A DNA stretch of 38,426 nt from Amniculibacterium aquaticum (GTDB taxonomy: Bacteria > Bacteroidota > Bacteroidia > Flavobacteriales > Weeksellaceae): contig NZ_REFA01000022.1 in NCBI RefSeq assembly GCF_003852705.1, positions 1 to 38,426 of the forward strand, written 5' to 3'. Below, one piece after another: positions 30,868-38,426 of the stretch. The notes under the pieces are model-generated. The model saw only the letters and a list, made by a program, of their open reading frames with translations. It was not told the origin of the DNA and searched no databases. Position 1 is the stretch's first letter, and the number at the start of each line of letters is the position of its first letter. Made by a program: the position numbers and the translations under genes.

Positions 30868-32220
30868 TTATTTCTTTCTTTTTGCAATCGATTTTGCTTT
30901 TTGCTGCGCTCTATTGGCACCGTGTTTTTTAGGTGGTTTTCTTTTGCTTGGTCCACCGAGATTAATTTTTCTATTTTTAGCTGCCTTTTCATGGAAAGCT
31001 CCTCCCCCTTCATTCAGTTTCACTTTTACAGGGTTTTTCATCAAAACCACTTCTTCTTCAGCTGCGATTTTCTTAGGATTAATCTTGACTTCGGATGGGA
31101 AATCGTTTATGAAAAGTTCTTTATCCATCAACATTTCTATTTCTAAGAGCGCTGTGTCTTCTTTTTCGGTGATAAAGGTGATGGCTTTTCCGTCCTTGTC
31201 TGCCCTACCCGTTCTACCAATCCTGTGGATGTATTGTTCTGGAACTTCCGGAACCTCGAAGTTGATGACATGGGTAATGTCCGAAATGTCCAAACCTCTT
31301 GCCATAACATCGGTAGTTATTAAGCCTCGAACTTCTTCATTTTCAAATTTTTTCAGGGCTTTTAGACGGTAGTTTTGTGATTTATTGGAGTGGATCACTT
31401 CGAAATCTTCTGGGAATAACTCTTCGATTTTGGTAAATAACAAATCGGCGTGTCTTTTATTATTCGTAAAAATCAAAACTTTGGAAAGATCATCATTTTG
31501 CTTTAAAAGATGTTCTAATAAATTCACTTTAGTGTTGAAATTAACTACCTTATAACCGCTTTGTTCAATTTTTTCTAGAGGTGTACCCGATTTGGCTAAG
31601 GATATTTCTATCGGACTGGCAAAGTATTCGTCCAACATTTCATCCACTGCTTCGGTCATGGTTGCCGAGAACAAAATATTTTGTCTCTTGGCTTTCATCA
31701 TTTCGAAAATATGGGTCAATTGTGGTCTGAATCCTAGGTTTAGCATTTCATCAAACTCATCAATGATTAAATTTTTAACTTCTTTTAAAGAAATTGAATT
31801 GTCTATCGCCAAGTCCATAACCCTACCAGGAGTACCTACCAAAATGTCGCAACCCTCGTTGAAGAGTAATTTTTGAGTATTGATGTTTTTTCCTCCATAC
31901 ACTCCGATAACACGGGTGGTAATGTTTTGACAAAGGTTTTGCAAAATTTCACTAACCTGCACCACCAATTCTCTGGTCGGTACCAAAACCAAAACCGTTG
32001 GGTTTCCATTTTTATTGTATTTCCAATTTTTGAGTACTGGCAAAAGATAGGCTAAAGTTTTACCCGTACCGGTTTGCGCAATTCCCATGATGTCTCTTCC
32101 TGAGAGTATCGGTTTAAAGCTTTTTTCCTGAATGGGTGTTGGTTCGAAAATTTCTAAGTCTGCTAATACATCTAAGATCTTTTCCGGTAATTCAAAATCT
32201 GCAAAAGTGAGTTTTTCCAT
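30868..32220 (-). CDS. DEAD-box-type RNA helicase with DEFD motif II
   Basis: A 450-residue superfamily-2 RNA helicase. The frame is open to 32358, but a TACTTTTG box lies at 32232-32225, so ATG 32220 (MEKLTFADFELPEKIL) is chosen. Motifs: Q region (FEPTPIQEKSFKPILSG), I (AQTGTGKT), Ia (VLVPTRELVVQ), Ib (VGTPGRVMDLA), II (IDEFDEMLNLG), III (FSATM), V (TTDVMARGLDI) and VI (HRIGRTGRAD). Motif II reads DEFD instead of DEAD. The C-terminus is a basic tail (KRKPPKKHGANRAQQKA) likely to bind RNA. It is probably a RhlE-like enzyme in ribosome assembly or RNA decay, consistent with era just downstream. Confidence 0.93.
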   Translation of the reverse strand: MEKLTFADFELPEKILDVLADLEIFEPTPIQEKSFKPILSGRDIMGIAQTGTGKTLAYLLPVLKNWKYNKNGNPTVLVLVPTRELVVQVSEILQNLCQNITTRVIGVYGGKNINTQKLLFNEGCDILVGTPGRVMDLAIDNSISLKEVKNLIIDEFDEMLNLGFRPQLTHIFEMMKAKRQNILFSATMTEAVDEMLDEYFASPIEISLAKSGTPLEKIEQSGYKVVNFNTKVNLLEHLLKQNDDLSKVLIFTNNKRHADLLFTKIEELFPEDFEVIHSNKSQNYRLKALKKFENEEVRGLITTDVMARGLDISDITHVINFEVPEVPEQYIHRIGRTGRADKDGKAITFITEKEDTALLEIEMLMDKELFINDFPSEVKINPKKIAAEEEVVLMKNPVKVKLNEGGGAFHEKAAKNRKINLGGPSKRKPPKKHGANRAQQKAKSIAKRKK

Positions 32221-32224
32221 GGTG

Positions 32225-32232
32225 CAAAAGTA
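32225..32232 (-). promoter_or_regulatory. -7 box of the helicase gene, directly before its ATG
   Basis: TACTTTTG on the minus strand is followed by CACC and ATG at 32220, with 4 nt between box and start codon. A leaderless transcript is predicted. No TTTG was seen about 19 nt upstream. Confidence 0.55.
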
Positions 32233-32258
32233 CGATTTATAAAAAGAATTAAAAATAA

Positions 32259-32290
32259 AAAAAATCCTTCCATAAAATGAAAGGATTTGT
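32259..32290 (-). terminator. Terminator of guaA (minus strand)
   Basis: AAATCCTT (32262-32269) pairs with AAGGATTT (32281-32288). On the minus strand TTTTTTTATTTTT follows. It separates guaA from the helicase gene. Confidence 0.75.
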
Positions 32291-32308
32291 AGGTATTTTT
32301 CTAAAAAA

Positions 32309-33838
32309 TTATTCCCACTCGATGGTTGCAGGTGGTTTGCTAGAGATGTCGTAAGCAACTCTATTAATGCCTCTCACTTCGTTGATAATTCTGTTGGAAA
32401 CCAACTCTAGAAACTCATACGGAAGTTTGCTCCAAGTGGCGGTCATAAAGTCGATGGTATTGGCAGAACGAACTACAGCTGTGTATTCATAAGTTCTTTC
32501 GTCGCCCATAACTCCTACAGATTTTACTGGAAGAAGAACGACAAAGGCCTGAGAAACTTTTTCGTACAAATCGTTTTTATACAATTCTTGAATGAAAATA
32601 TCATCGGCTTCTTGTAAAATTCTTACTTTTTCAGCATCCACTTCGCCTAAGATTCTAATGCCTAAACCTGGACCTGGGAATGGATGTCTGTACACCAAAT
32701 GGTGAGCGATACCCAACTCTTCACCTACTTTTCTTACTTCGTCTTTGAAAAGTTCTCTAAGAGGTTCCAATAATTCCATTTTCATGTCTTCTGGCAAACC
32801 ACCAACATTGTGGTGAGACTTGATTACTGCAGAAGGTCCTTTAACCGATTGACTTTCGATAACATCCGGATAGATGGTGCCTTGAGCCAAGAATTTCGCC
32901 CCAGAAAGGTTGGTAGATTCTTCATCAAAAACGGCAATAAACTCGTTTCCGATGATTTTTCTTTTTTGTTCAGGATCAGAAACACCTGCCAATTTGGATA
33001 AGAATCTTTCGGAAGCATCGACCATTTTGATGTTCATGTGGAAATGCTCACCGTAGTTTTCCATTACTTTTTTTCCTTCGTCCTTTCTTAACAGTCCGGT
33101 ATCTACAAAGATACAAGTGAGTTGATCGCCGATGGCTTTGTGGATGAGTACTGCTGCAACGGATGAGTCTACCCCACCAGAAAGTCCTAAAATTACTTTT
33201 TCTGTTCCTACTTTTTCACGAATTTCGGCAACGGTTTTATCGATATAATTGGTAAGTTTCCAATTTTTTTCGGCATTACAAATTTCAAAAACGAAGTTTT
33301 CCAACATTTTAGCTCCTTCTTCGGAATGAGAAACTTCAGGGTGGAATTGTACACAGTAGATGTTTTTGCTTTCGTTGGAAATGGCAGAGATCACATCGGT
33401 TTTCGCATTGATTTCAAAGCCTTCAGGTACTTGTTCAACCTCGTCAAAATGGCTCATCCACACGATGGAATCGGTAGAAACACCGTTGAAAAGTTTAGAA
33501 CTTTTATCGATGTGTAAGTTTGCTTTTCCATATTCTCCTTTTTCGCCTTTTTTTACTGTTCCTCCCAAAAGATGAGTGGTCAATTGCATGCCGTAGCAAA
33601 TTCCCAATACAGGAATTTCTTGATCAAATAGTGCTTTTTCTACCAAATGAGCGTCTTCTGCATTTACAGAACTTGGTCCACCAGAAAGGATAATCCCTGC
33701 AGGTTGTTTGGCCATAAGGTCTTTTATGGGTGTATTATAAGGTAAAACTTCTGAATAAACTCCCATTTCTCGAACTCTTCTGGCGATAAGTTGGTTGTAT
33801 TGGGATCCAAAGTCTAAAATTAAAATTCCGTTATTCAT
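32309..33838 (-). CDS. guaA: GMP synthase (glutamine-hydrolysing)
   Basis: Converts XMP to GMP with glutamine and ATP. The 509-residue protein has an N-terminal class I glutamine amidotransferase domain with Cys81 in GICYGMQ and the His-Glu pair in QFHPEVSHSE (about 165). The ATP-pyrophosphatase domain has the PP-loop LGLSGGVDSSVAAVL near residue 220. The C-terminal dimerisation domain has RHPFPGPGLGIRILGEVD and ends with RVAYDISSKPPATIEWE, as in other GuaA. It is downstream of purD on the same strand, but an intrinsic terminator lies between them (33876-33902). Confidence 0.98.
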   Translation of the reverse strand: MNNGILILDFGSQYNQLIARRVREMGVYSEVLPYNTPIKDLMAKQPAGIILSGGPSSVNAEDAHLVEKALFDQEIPVLGICYGMQLTTHLLGGTVKKGEKGEYGKANLHIDKSSKLFNGVSTDSIVWMSHFDEVEQVPEGFEINAKTDVISAISNESKNIYCVQFHPEVSHSEEGAKMLENFVFEICNAEKNWKLTNYIDKTVAEIREKVGTEKVILGLSGGVDSSVAAVLIHKAIGDQLTCIFVDTGLLRKDEGKKVMENYGEHFHMNIKMVDASERFLSKLAGVSDPEQKRKIIGNEFIAVFDEESTNLSGAKFLAQGTIYPDVIESQSVKGPSAVIKSHHNVGGLPEDMKMELLEPLRELFKDEVRKVGEELGIAHHLVYRHPFPGPGLGIRILGEVDAEKVRILQEADDIFIQELYKNDLYEKVSQAFVVLLPVKSVGVMGDERTYEYTAVVRSANTIDFMTATWSKLPYEFLELVSNRIINEVRGINRVAYDISSKPPATIEWE

Positions 33839-33875
33839 TATTACTTTTTATTTTTCAAATTTTTATAAAAATTTC

Positions 33876-33902
33876 TAAAAAAAAAGAGGGAAAAATCCCT
33901 CT
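33876..33902 (-). terminator. Terminator between purD and guaA (minus strand)
   Basis: AGAGGG (33885-33890) pairs with CCCTCT (33897-33902) around a 6-nt loop. On the minus strand a run of nine T residues follows. It lies 6 nt after the purD stop. Confidence 0.85.
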
Positions 33903-33907
33903 AATGT

Positions 33908-35146
33908 TTAGAATTTACCGATATCTTCTCTGTAATATTCATAATCGAAATGTACAGAAAGTGCATCAGCATATACTTTTTTTCTGGCTTCTTCGTAAGT
34001 TGGTGCAGTAGCGACAACATTTACGACTCTACCACCTGTGGTTACAATTCTGTCGCCTTGTTTTTGGGCACCGGCGAAAAATAAGTGTGAGTCTTTTACC
34101 TTTTCGATTCCTTTAATTTCGAAATCGGTTTCAATTTTTCCAGGATAACCTCCGGAACACATCACCAAACAAACCGCTTTTTTATCAGCAAATTTCAATT
34201 CGATGTCTTTTCCTTCTAGGCAATCTTGAATATGATCCAAAAGGTTACTTTCTAAAAGAGGCATAATCACTTGAGTTTCTGGGTCTCCCATTCTCATGTT
34301 GTACTCCAATAGATATACACCGTTGTTGGTAATCATCAATCCAAAGAAAATAAATCCTTTGAAGTTAAGATTTTCAGCATTAAGTCCTTTTAGGGTTGGT
34401 TCAAGGATGTTTTTTTCGAAATCGGCATAATGTTCTTGTGTGAATTTTGGACAAGGAGCAACGCTTCCCATACCGCCTGTATTGGCTCCTTTATCACCGT
34501 TTCCTACCTTTTTATAGTCTTTTGCAGTTACACAAGGGAAAAATTTATTTCCGTTAGAAAAAGCAATTATTGAAGTTTCAAAACCTTGCAAAAATTCTTC
34601 GATAACCAGTTGGATACCTGCATCGCCATAGATTCTGTCAATCATGAAAGCATGGATGGTACTAAGAGCATCGTCCAAGTTTTCACAGATTACAACACCT
34701 TTACCGCCTGCTAAACCAGAGGCCTTGATGACCAATGGGAAAGCTTGGGTTTTTACATATTCTGTAGCTTCTTTGTAGGCATCAAAAGTTACTGCTTTAG
34801 CTGTTTTGATACCATGAGTTTGCATGAATCTTTTTGAGAAAGCTTTGCTACCTTCTAGTTCTGCAGCTCTTTTCTTAGGACCAAAAACCTTAAGTCCGTG
34901 TTGTCTAAAATCGTCAACCAGACCTTCAACTAATGGAGCTTCTGGACCAACAATCGTAAGATCTATCTTCTCTCTGATGGCAAGATTTCTTAGTTCAACG
35001 ATGTCGTTTTCGTAAACATTTTGCCCCAAAAGATCCGTTGTTGCGTTTCCTTTTGCAAAATACATTTTAGAAATTCTGCTATCACTCTTTAGTTTCCAAG
35101 CAAGGGCACTTTCTCTCCCTCCGTTACCTACGATTAGAACTCTCAT
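33908..35146 (-). CDS. purD: Phosphoribosylamine-glycine ligase (GAR synthetase)
   Basis: The second purine step: joins glycine to phosphoribosylamine with ATP. The 412-residue ATP-grasp protein has MRVLIVGNGGRESALAWKL at the N-terminus, VGPEAPLVEGLVDDF near residue 65, VIKASGLAGGKGVVI near 140 (ATP lid), PCVTAKDYKKVGNGDKGANT, VAPCPKF and MRMGDPETQVIMPLL near 290. Length is close to the usual 420-430. It has its own strong promoter (35179-35209) with a 5' leader of about 30 nt and no leader hairpin, unlike purM and purC. A terminator directly follows, so guaA may depend on read-through or a separate promoter. Confidence 0.97.
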   Translation of the reverse strand: MRVLIVGNGGRESALAWKLKSDSRISKMYFAKGNATTDLLGQNVYENDIVELRNLAIREKIDLTIVGPEAPLVEGLVDDFRQHGLKVFGPKKRAAELEGSKAFSKRFMQTHGIKTAKAVTFDAYKEATEYVKTQAFPLVIKASGLAGGKGVVICENLDDALSTIHAFMIDRIYGDAGIQLVIEEFLQGFETSIIAFSNGNKFFPCVTAKDYKKVGNGDKGANTGGMGSVAPCPKFTQEHYADFEKNILEPTLKGLNAENLNFKGFIFFGLMITNNGVYLLEYNMRMGDPETQVIMPLLESNLLDHIQDCLEGKDIELKFADKKAVCLVMCSGGYPGKIETDFEIKGIEKVKDSHLFFAGAQKQGDRIVTTGGRVVNVVATAPTYEEARKKVYADALSVHFDYEYYREDIGKF

Positions 35147-35178
35147 AATTAGTTTTATAAATTTATTTTTCGGAACTA

Positions 35179-35209
35179 CAAAAGTAAGAATTTGACCAAA
35201 GATATCAAA
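35179..35209 (-). promoter_or_regulatory. Promoter of purD
   Basis: On the minus strand TTTG (35209-35206), exactly 19 bases, then TACTTTTG (35186-35179), a full consensus match. The start codon follows 32 nt after the box. Confidence 0.85.
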
Positions 35210-35351
35210 GTGTGAATCTTATTTTTTATGCTTCGACTTTTAATATTCTATAAATTGCTTAAATTATAGTATGGTTGTAGTATAATATCCAGATAAATAT
35301 TCAATTTAAAAAACAGATAATTTGTGGAGGTCTGTACCTTGATATCAAGAC

Positions 35352-37469
35352 CTAATTTTTCAAAAAAATCCCGAAATGTTCATCCATTTGTAAAACTCCT
35401 TCTACGATGTGTTCGGGATGCTGATTGAAGCCTTTTAGCTTAGAGGTTTTCTTTTTGATTATGAGATCGTGTATCTGTTTTTCGTTTAGTTTTTTGCCAA
35501 AAATCTCGAAAGGAATTTTGAAACCACAACTTTTATAATCGTTGCATCCAATTGCTGATTTCCCTTTTATCAATGCATGGTTCTTGCATTTTGGACATTG
35601 TATTTCTGACCATGAAATTTCTTTGGAAACGGCAGGTTTTTCAGATTTTTTCTTTTCTTTTTTCTGGGGTTCTGTTTCTAGTTGTATCAATTTTGCCTTG
35701 CTATCGATGACTTTTTTGGTCAGTTCTGTCACCATGGCTATCAATTCTTCCTTAAAAACATCTGCGGAATATTCGCCTTTTTCAATTTTTCTTAGCTTAA
35801 ACTCCCATTCTCCGGTGAGTTCCGGGCTTTTTAGCAAATCGTCTTCTATGGTATCTATCAGATCCACACCGGTAGAAGTTGCAAAAAGATTTTTCCTTTT
35901 TTTCTCGATGTATTTTCTTTTGAAAAGGGTTTCGATAATGTTGGCTCGAGTGGATGGTCTTCCGATGCCATTGTTTTTCAGCATTTCACGAAGTTCTTCG
36001 TCTTCCACTTGTTTTCCGGCGGTTTCCATAGCCCGCAAAAGAGTCGCCTCGGTGTACGGTTTTGGTGGCGAGGTTTTCCCCTGATGTACGATGGGGAAAT
36101 GCGTCCCTTTTTCGCCAATTGCAAATTCCGGTATCGTTTGTTCTTCGTCTTTATTTTGGTTTTCGGATTCGTCTTTTTTATCTTTGGAATAAATCAAACG
36201 CCAACCCGGTTCTAGGATTTGTTTTCCTGTGGCTTTGAAGGGGATTTCTCCCACTTTTCCTTCCACCAAAGTATTTGAAATTTTACATTCTGGATAGAAA
36301 ACAGCGATAAATCTTCTGGCCACCAAATCATAAATTTGTTTTTCCTCTCTGCTCAAAGAAGAGCTGGGAGCGATTTCTGTGGGTATAATTGCATGGTGAT
36401 CGGTAACTTTGGTATCGTCGAAAACCGTTTTGGACTTAGGAATTGGTTGGCTGAGCAACTCGGTCGTATATTCCTGATAATGAGTCATGGATCTTAATAT
36501 TCCTGCAATTTTAGGGTACAAACTTTCCGATAGATAGGTGGTATCTACCCTGGGATAGGTGGTGTGTTTTTTTTCGTATAACGATTGGATAAGTTTTAGC
36601 GTATTTTCAGCAGAAAATCCGTATTTTTTGTTGGCTTCAACCTGAAGACCTGTCAAATCGAATAACCGAGGATTTTTCTCTTTTCCTTCCTTTATTTCAA
36701 AAGATACAATCTCAAATTCGTGTTTTTTAAGATATTCTAAACCTTTCTCCGCTTTTTCTAAAGACTTCAAACGATCGATAGCCGCAGAAAAAAGCACTTC
36801 ACGGTAAGCCGTTTTTAATTCCCAATATTCTTCAGACTGGAAGGCATCAATCTCTTTTTGTTTTTGTACCAACATGGCCAAAGTTGGAGTTTGTACCCGA
36901 CCAATGGATAAAACGGCCTTGTTTCCGCCAAATTTTTTGGTAAACAATCGTGTGGCATTGATGCCCAAAAGCCAATCGCCAACAGCTCTGGCATTACCAG
37001 CCAAATAAAGTTTGTTGTATTCTTCGGCATTTTTTAAGTTATCGAAACCGTCTTTGATGGCCTCTTCGGTTAGCGATGAAATCCACAATCTTTTTACCGG
37101 TTTTTTGCATTTCGCTTTTTGCAGAACCCATCGTTGTATCAGTTCACCTTCTTGCCCGGCATCGCCACAGTTGATGACTTCATCACATTCTGAAACCAAT
37201 TTTTCAATGACTTTGAACTGGTTTTCTACTCCTTTATTGTCGATGAGTTTGATGCCAAAATTTTGAGGAATAATGGGTAGAAAAATCAGACTCCAGGATT
37301 TGTATTGAGGGCCGTAATCGTGAGGTTCTTTCAAGGTGCACAGATGTCCGAAAGTCCAAGTTACGCAATAACCATTGCCTTCCATATAGCCTTGTTTGGG
37401 CATATTGGCTCCGAGAACTTTGGCAATATCTCTGGCTACACTTGGTTTCTCGGCAATACAAAGTTTCAT
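35352..37469 (-). CDS. topB: DNA topoisomerase III (type IA)
   Basis: A 705-residue topoisomerase that decatenates and relaxes DNA by breaking one strand. The N-terminal Toprim domain (about 1-140) has MKLCIAEKPSVARDIAKVLG and the metal site in CGDAGQEGELI. The central type IA domain holds LSIGRVQTPTLAMLV near residue 190. The active-site Tyr305 is in TTYPRVDTTYLS; a TYPRTD form is usual, so Val replaces Thr. HHAIIPTE and NGIGRPSTRANIIETL follow. The C-terminus has one zinc-ribbon CPKC...GC...C and ends in a flavobacterial tail. Such TopB copies can be chromosomal or plasmid-borne; here it stands alone with its own promoter next to an IS. Confidence 0.95.
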   Translation of the reverse strand: MKLCIAEKPSVARDIAKVLGANMPKQGYMEGNGYCVTWTFGHLCTLKEPHDYGPQYKSWSLIFLPIIPQNFGIKLIDNKGVENQFKVIEKLVSECDEVINCGDAGQEGELIQRWVLQKAKCKKPVKRLWISSLTEEAIKDGFDNLKNAEEYNKLYLAGNARAVGDWLLGINATRLFTKKFGGNKAVLSIGRVQTPTLAMLVQKQKEIDAFQSEEYWELKTAYREVLFSAAIDRLKSLEKAEKGLEYLKKHEFEIVSFEIKEGKEKNPRLFDLTGLQVEANKKYGFSAENTLKLIQSLYEKKHTTYPRVDTTYLSESLYPKIAGILRSMTHYQEYTTELLSQPIPKSKTVFDDTKVTDHHAIIPTEIAPSSSLSREEKQIYDLVARRFIAVFYPECKISNTLVEGKVGEIPFKATGKQILEPGWRLIYSKDKKDESENQNKDEEQTIPEFAIGEKGTHFPIVHQGKTSPPKPYTEATLLRAMETAGKQVEDEELREMLKNNGIGRPSTRANIIETLFKRKYIEKKRKNLFATSTGVDLIDTIEDDLLKSPELTGEWEFKLRKIEKGEYSADVFKEELIAMVTELTKKVIDSKAKLIQLETEPQKKEKKKSEKPAVSKEISWSEIQCPKCKNHALIKGKSAIGCNDYKSCGFKIPFEIFGKKLNEKQIHDLIIKKKTSKLKGFNQHPEHIVEGVLQMDEHFGIFLKN

Positions 37470-37501
37470 GGAAAATAGAAATTGAAATTAAAAGAAAGCT
37501 T

Positions 37502-37533
37502 CAAAAGTAAAGAATATTTTGTCTTGGAACAAA
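37502..37533 (-). promoter_or_regulatory. Promoter of topB
   Basis: On the minus strand TTTG (37533-37530), 20 bases, then TACTTTTG (37509-37502). The topB ATG is 33 nt after the box. Confidence 0.8.
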
Positions 37534-37764
37534 TAAGATTGCTAAATGAAATCTTGTCTGCATCATCCATCAGAGAAAAGAAATATAAGTTATTCAATCC
37601 GATTTCAACTGCATTAAAAACGCCTTAACAAACTTTATTACACAAAATATTACAATTAACATCATGTGCTAAAGAAAGTTGTTTATAAAAAAAGAAGCCG
37701 ACCTTATCGAGGTCACTGAAAAACCATCTTTATTTTGAATAAGATTTAATTTCAGACAAGAATT

Positions 37765-37805
37765 AAGAGCTTATTACACGACTTTAAAATCGGTAATAAG
37801 CTCTT
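37765..37805. terminator. Strong hairpin downstream of the IS1182-type transposase
   Basis: AAGAGCTTATTA (37765-37776) pairs exactly with 37794-37805, and the stem continues inwards with C-G and CGA/TCG pairs. On the plus strand TTACATTTTTT follows. It may insulate the IS or terminate transcripts entering it. Confidence 0.6.
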
Positions 37806-37902
37806 TACATTTTTTGGAGTTCTAAATTTAATGGGTTTTGTAAAGCTTGTTTTGCTTTAATTGGAGCTGAGTTTTAAAGATGATGATTTTGTTCTCTTTT
37901 TC

Positions 37903-38426
37903 TTAGATTAATTTCAGGATTCTCTTCAAATTGACTGCGAAAATAGCCAATGCTCCCTGCATTTGCATGTTTTCTATTACATAAGAAGTGGCTCTTTTGT
38001 AACCATGAACATTTTTAAGTTCACTGTTTTTGGCTTCAATTTTATACCGGTGTTTCGATTTCTCCTTGTAATAATCACTTTCCTGAAAAGCCATCTGTTC
38101 TTGGTGTAATTCTGATTTTATAGAAACAGAATAGGTTTTAGATTTTGCTCCTTCTTTGTAACAACCTTCTCTTAATGGGCAAACTTTACATTTTTCAACA
38201 TCAAAATAATATACATCAACTTGATTTTTGCCGACATTCTTTCTATTCTGACGGGCTTTTCTGATGGCCAAATGTCCGGCAGGACAAACAAATCTGTCGG
38301 CATCCTTATTGTAATCAAACTGGTCTTTTTCTTTCCTACATCCTTGTGTAATGGATGGATTTAACTTTGCAACAATTTTTATATCCTGTTCGCTGGCAAT
38401 TTTCAGATTTTCTTTTCCACTATAAG
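37903..38426 (-). CDS. IS1182-family transposase, C-terminal part (cut by window edge)
   Basis: The frame is open from the right window edge to the stop at 37905-37903, so the gene continues beyond the window. An internal TTG at 38271 is not the start. The visible 173 codons show YSGKENLKIASEQ, IVAKLNPS, DQFDYNKDADRFVCPAGHLA, a Cys-rich CKVCPLREGC (zinc-finger-like) segment, then RYKIEAKNSELKNVHGYKRA, where the Glu is the likely third catalytic acid of the DDE domain, and MQMQGALAIFAVNLKRI. This order is that of IS1182-type (DUF772/DDE_Tnp_1_6) transposases. The visible part has no frameshift, so the copy may be intact. Confidence 0.85.
   Translation of the reverse strand, partial: YSGKENLKIASEQDIKIVAKLNPSITQGCRKEKDQFDYNKDADRFVCPAGHLAIRKARQNRKNVGKNQVDVYYFDVEKCKVCPLREGCYKEGAKSKTYSVSIKSELHQEQMAFQESDYYKEKSKHRYKIEAKNSELKNVHGYKRATSYVIENMQMQGALAIFAVNLKRILKLI

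Larger units (their letters stand above)
37470..37902. other. Intergenic region between topB and the IS1182-type transposase
   Basis: 433 bases without a gene. It contains the topB promoter (37502-37533), then AT-rich DNA with nothing evident to about 37690. Next come GACCT/AGGTC (37700-37704 and 37710-37714), a weak hairpin followed on the minus strand by GGCTTC and seven T residues, and a stronger hairpin at 37765-37805. The right end of the IS must lie here, but its terminal repeat cannot be fixed from one end. Confidence 0.5.

Noticed and set aside
32221-32358. 46-residue N-terminal extension of the helicase
   Set aside because: It reads back through the guaA terminator and into the 3' end of guaA, and a promoter box lies at 32225-32232.
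1-38426. CRISPR arrays, tRNA, rRNA, prophage or defence systems
   Set aside because: No spaced direct repeats, no cloverleaf-like intergenic segments and no phage or known defence proteins were seen; the repeats present are IS ends and single hairpins.

Overview
The window is AT-rich chromosomal DNA from a member of the Bacteroidota, most likely class Flavobacteriia and probably a Chryseobacterium-like Weeksellaceae. Three things point there: many genes follow the Bacteroidota promoter (TTTG or TTG, about 19-22 bases, then TAnnTTTG), Shine-Dalgarno sites are weak or absent, and the gene families fit (alpha/beta-fused 2-oxo acid dehydrogenase E1, a type IX secretion C-terminal domain, the bacillithiol protein YtxJ, NREHMMP endonuclease I). 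The assignment rests on protein and promoter character only; no search was run.

Both edges are insertion sequences. Positions 1-51 are the first 17 codons of an IS30-type transposase (minus strand), and 37903-38426 is the C-terminal part of an IS1182-type transposase (minus strand). A third, internally deleted IS4-type remnant with perfect 18-bp terminal inverted repeats lies at 1521-1951. The left 2 kb (lipoprotein, thioredoxin-like protein, IS remnants) reads as accessory DNA; the rest is mostly core metabolism.

Layout: purM-purN-purH (2.2-5.4 kb); secreted S9 peptidase; ECF sigma factor plus membrane protein (minus); alpha/beta-fused E1; low-molecular-weight phosphatase and RsmI-like methyltransferase; nucleoside phosphorylase (minus); secreted endonuclease I; purC-purF; membrane-anchored SRPBCC protein; sucA-sucB; HExxH protein; pncA (minus); ytxJ and a Crp-family regulator; scoA-scoB, an SRPBCC protein, DoxX, era, a DEAD-box helicase, guaA, purD and topB, all minus.

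The main theme is purine synthesis. Seven enzymes (PurM, N, H, C, F, D and GuaA) lie in three separate clusters. The purM and purC clusters each start with a promoter, a short leader containing an ORF beginning ATGATYAAC, and an intrinsic terminator before the first enzyme gene. This layout suggests transcription attenuation and is the best candidate here for undescribed regulation. A second theme is TAnnTTTG boxes whose final G lies exactly 4 nt from an ATG, which predicts leaderless mRNAs. No CRISPR array, tRNA, rRNA, prophage or defence island was seen.
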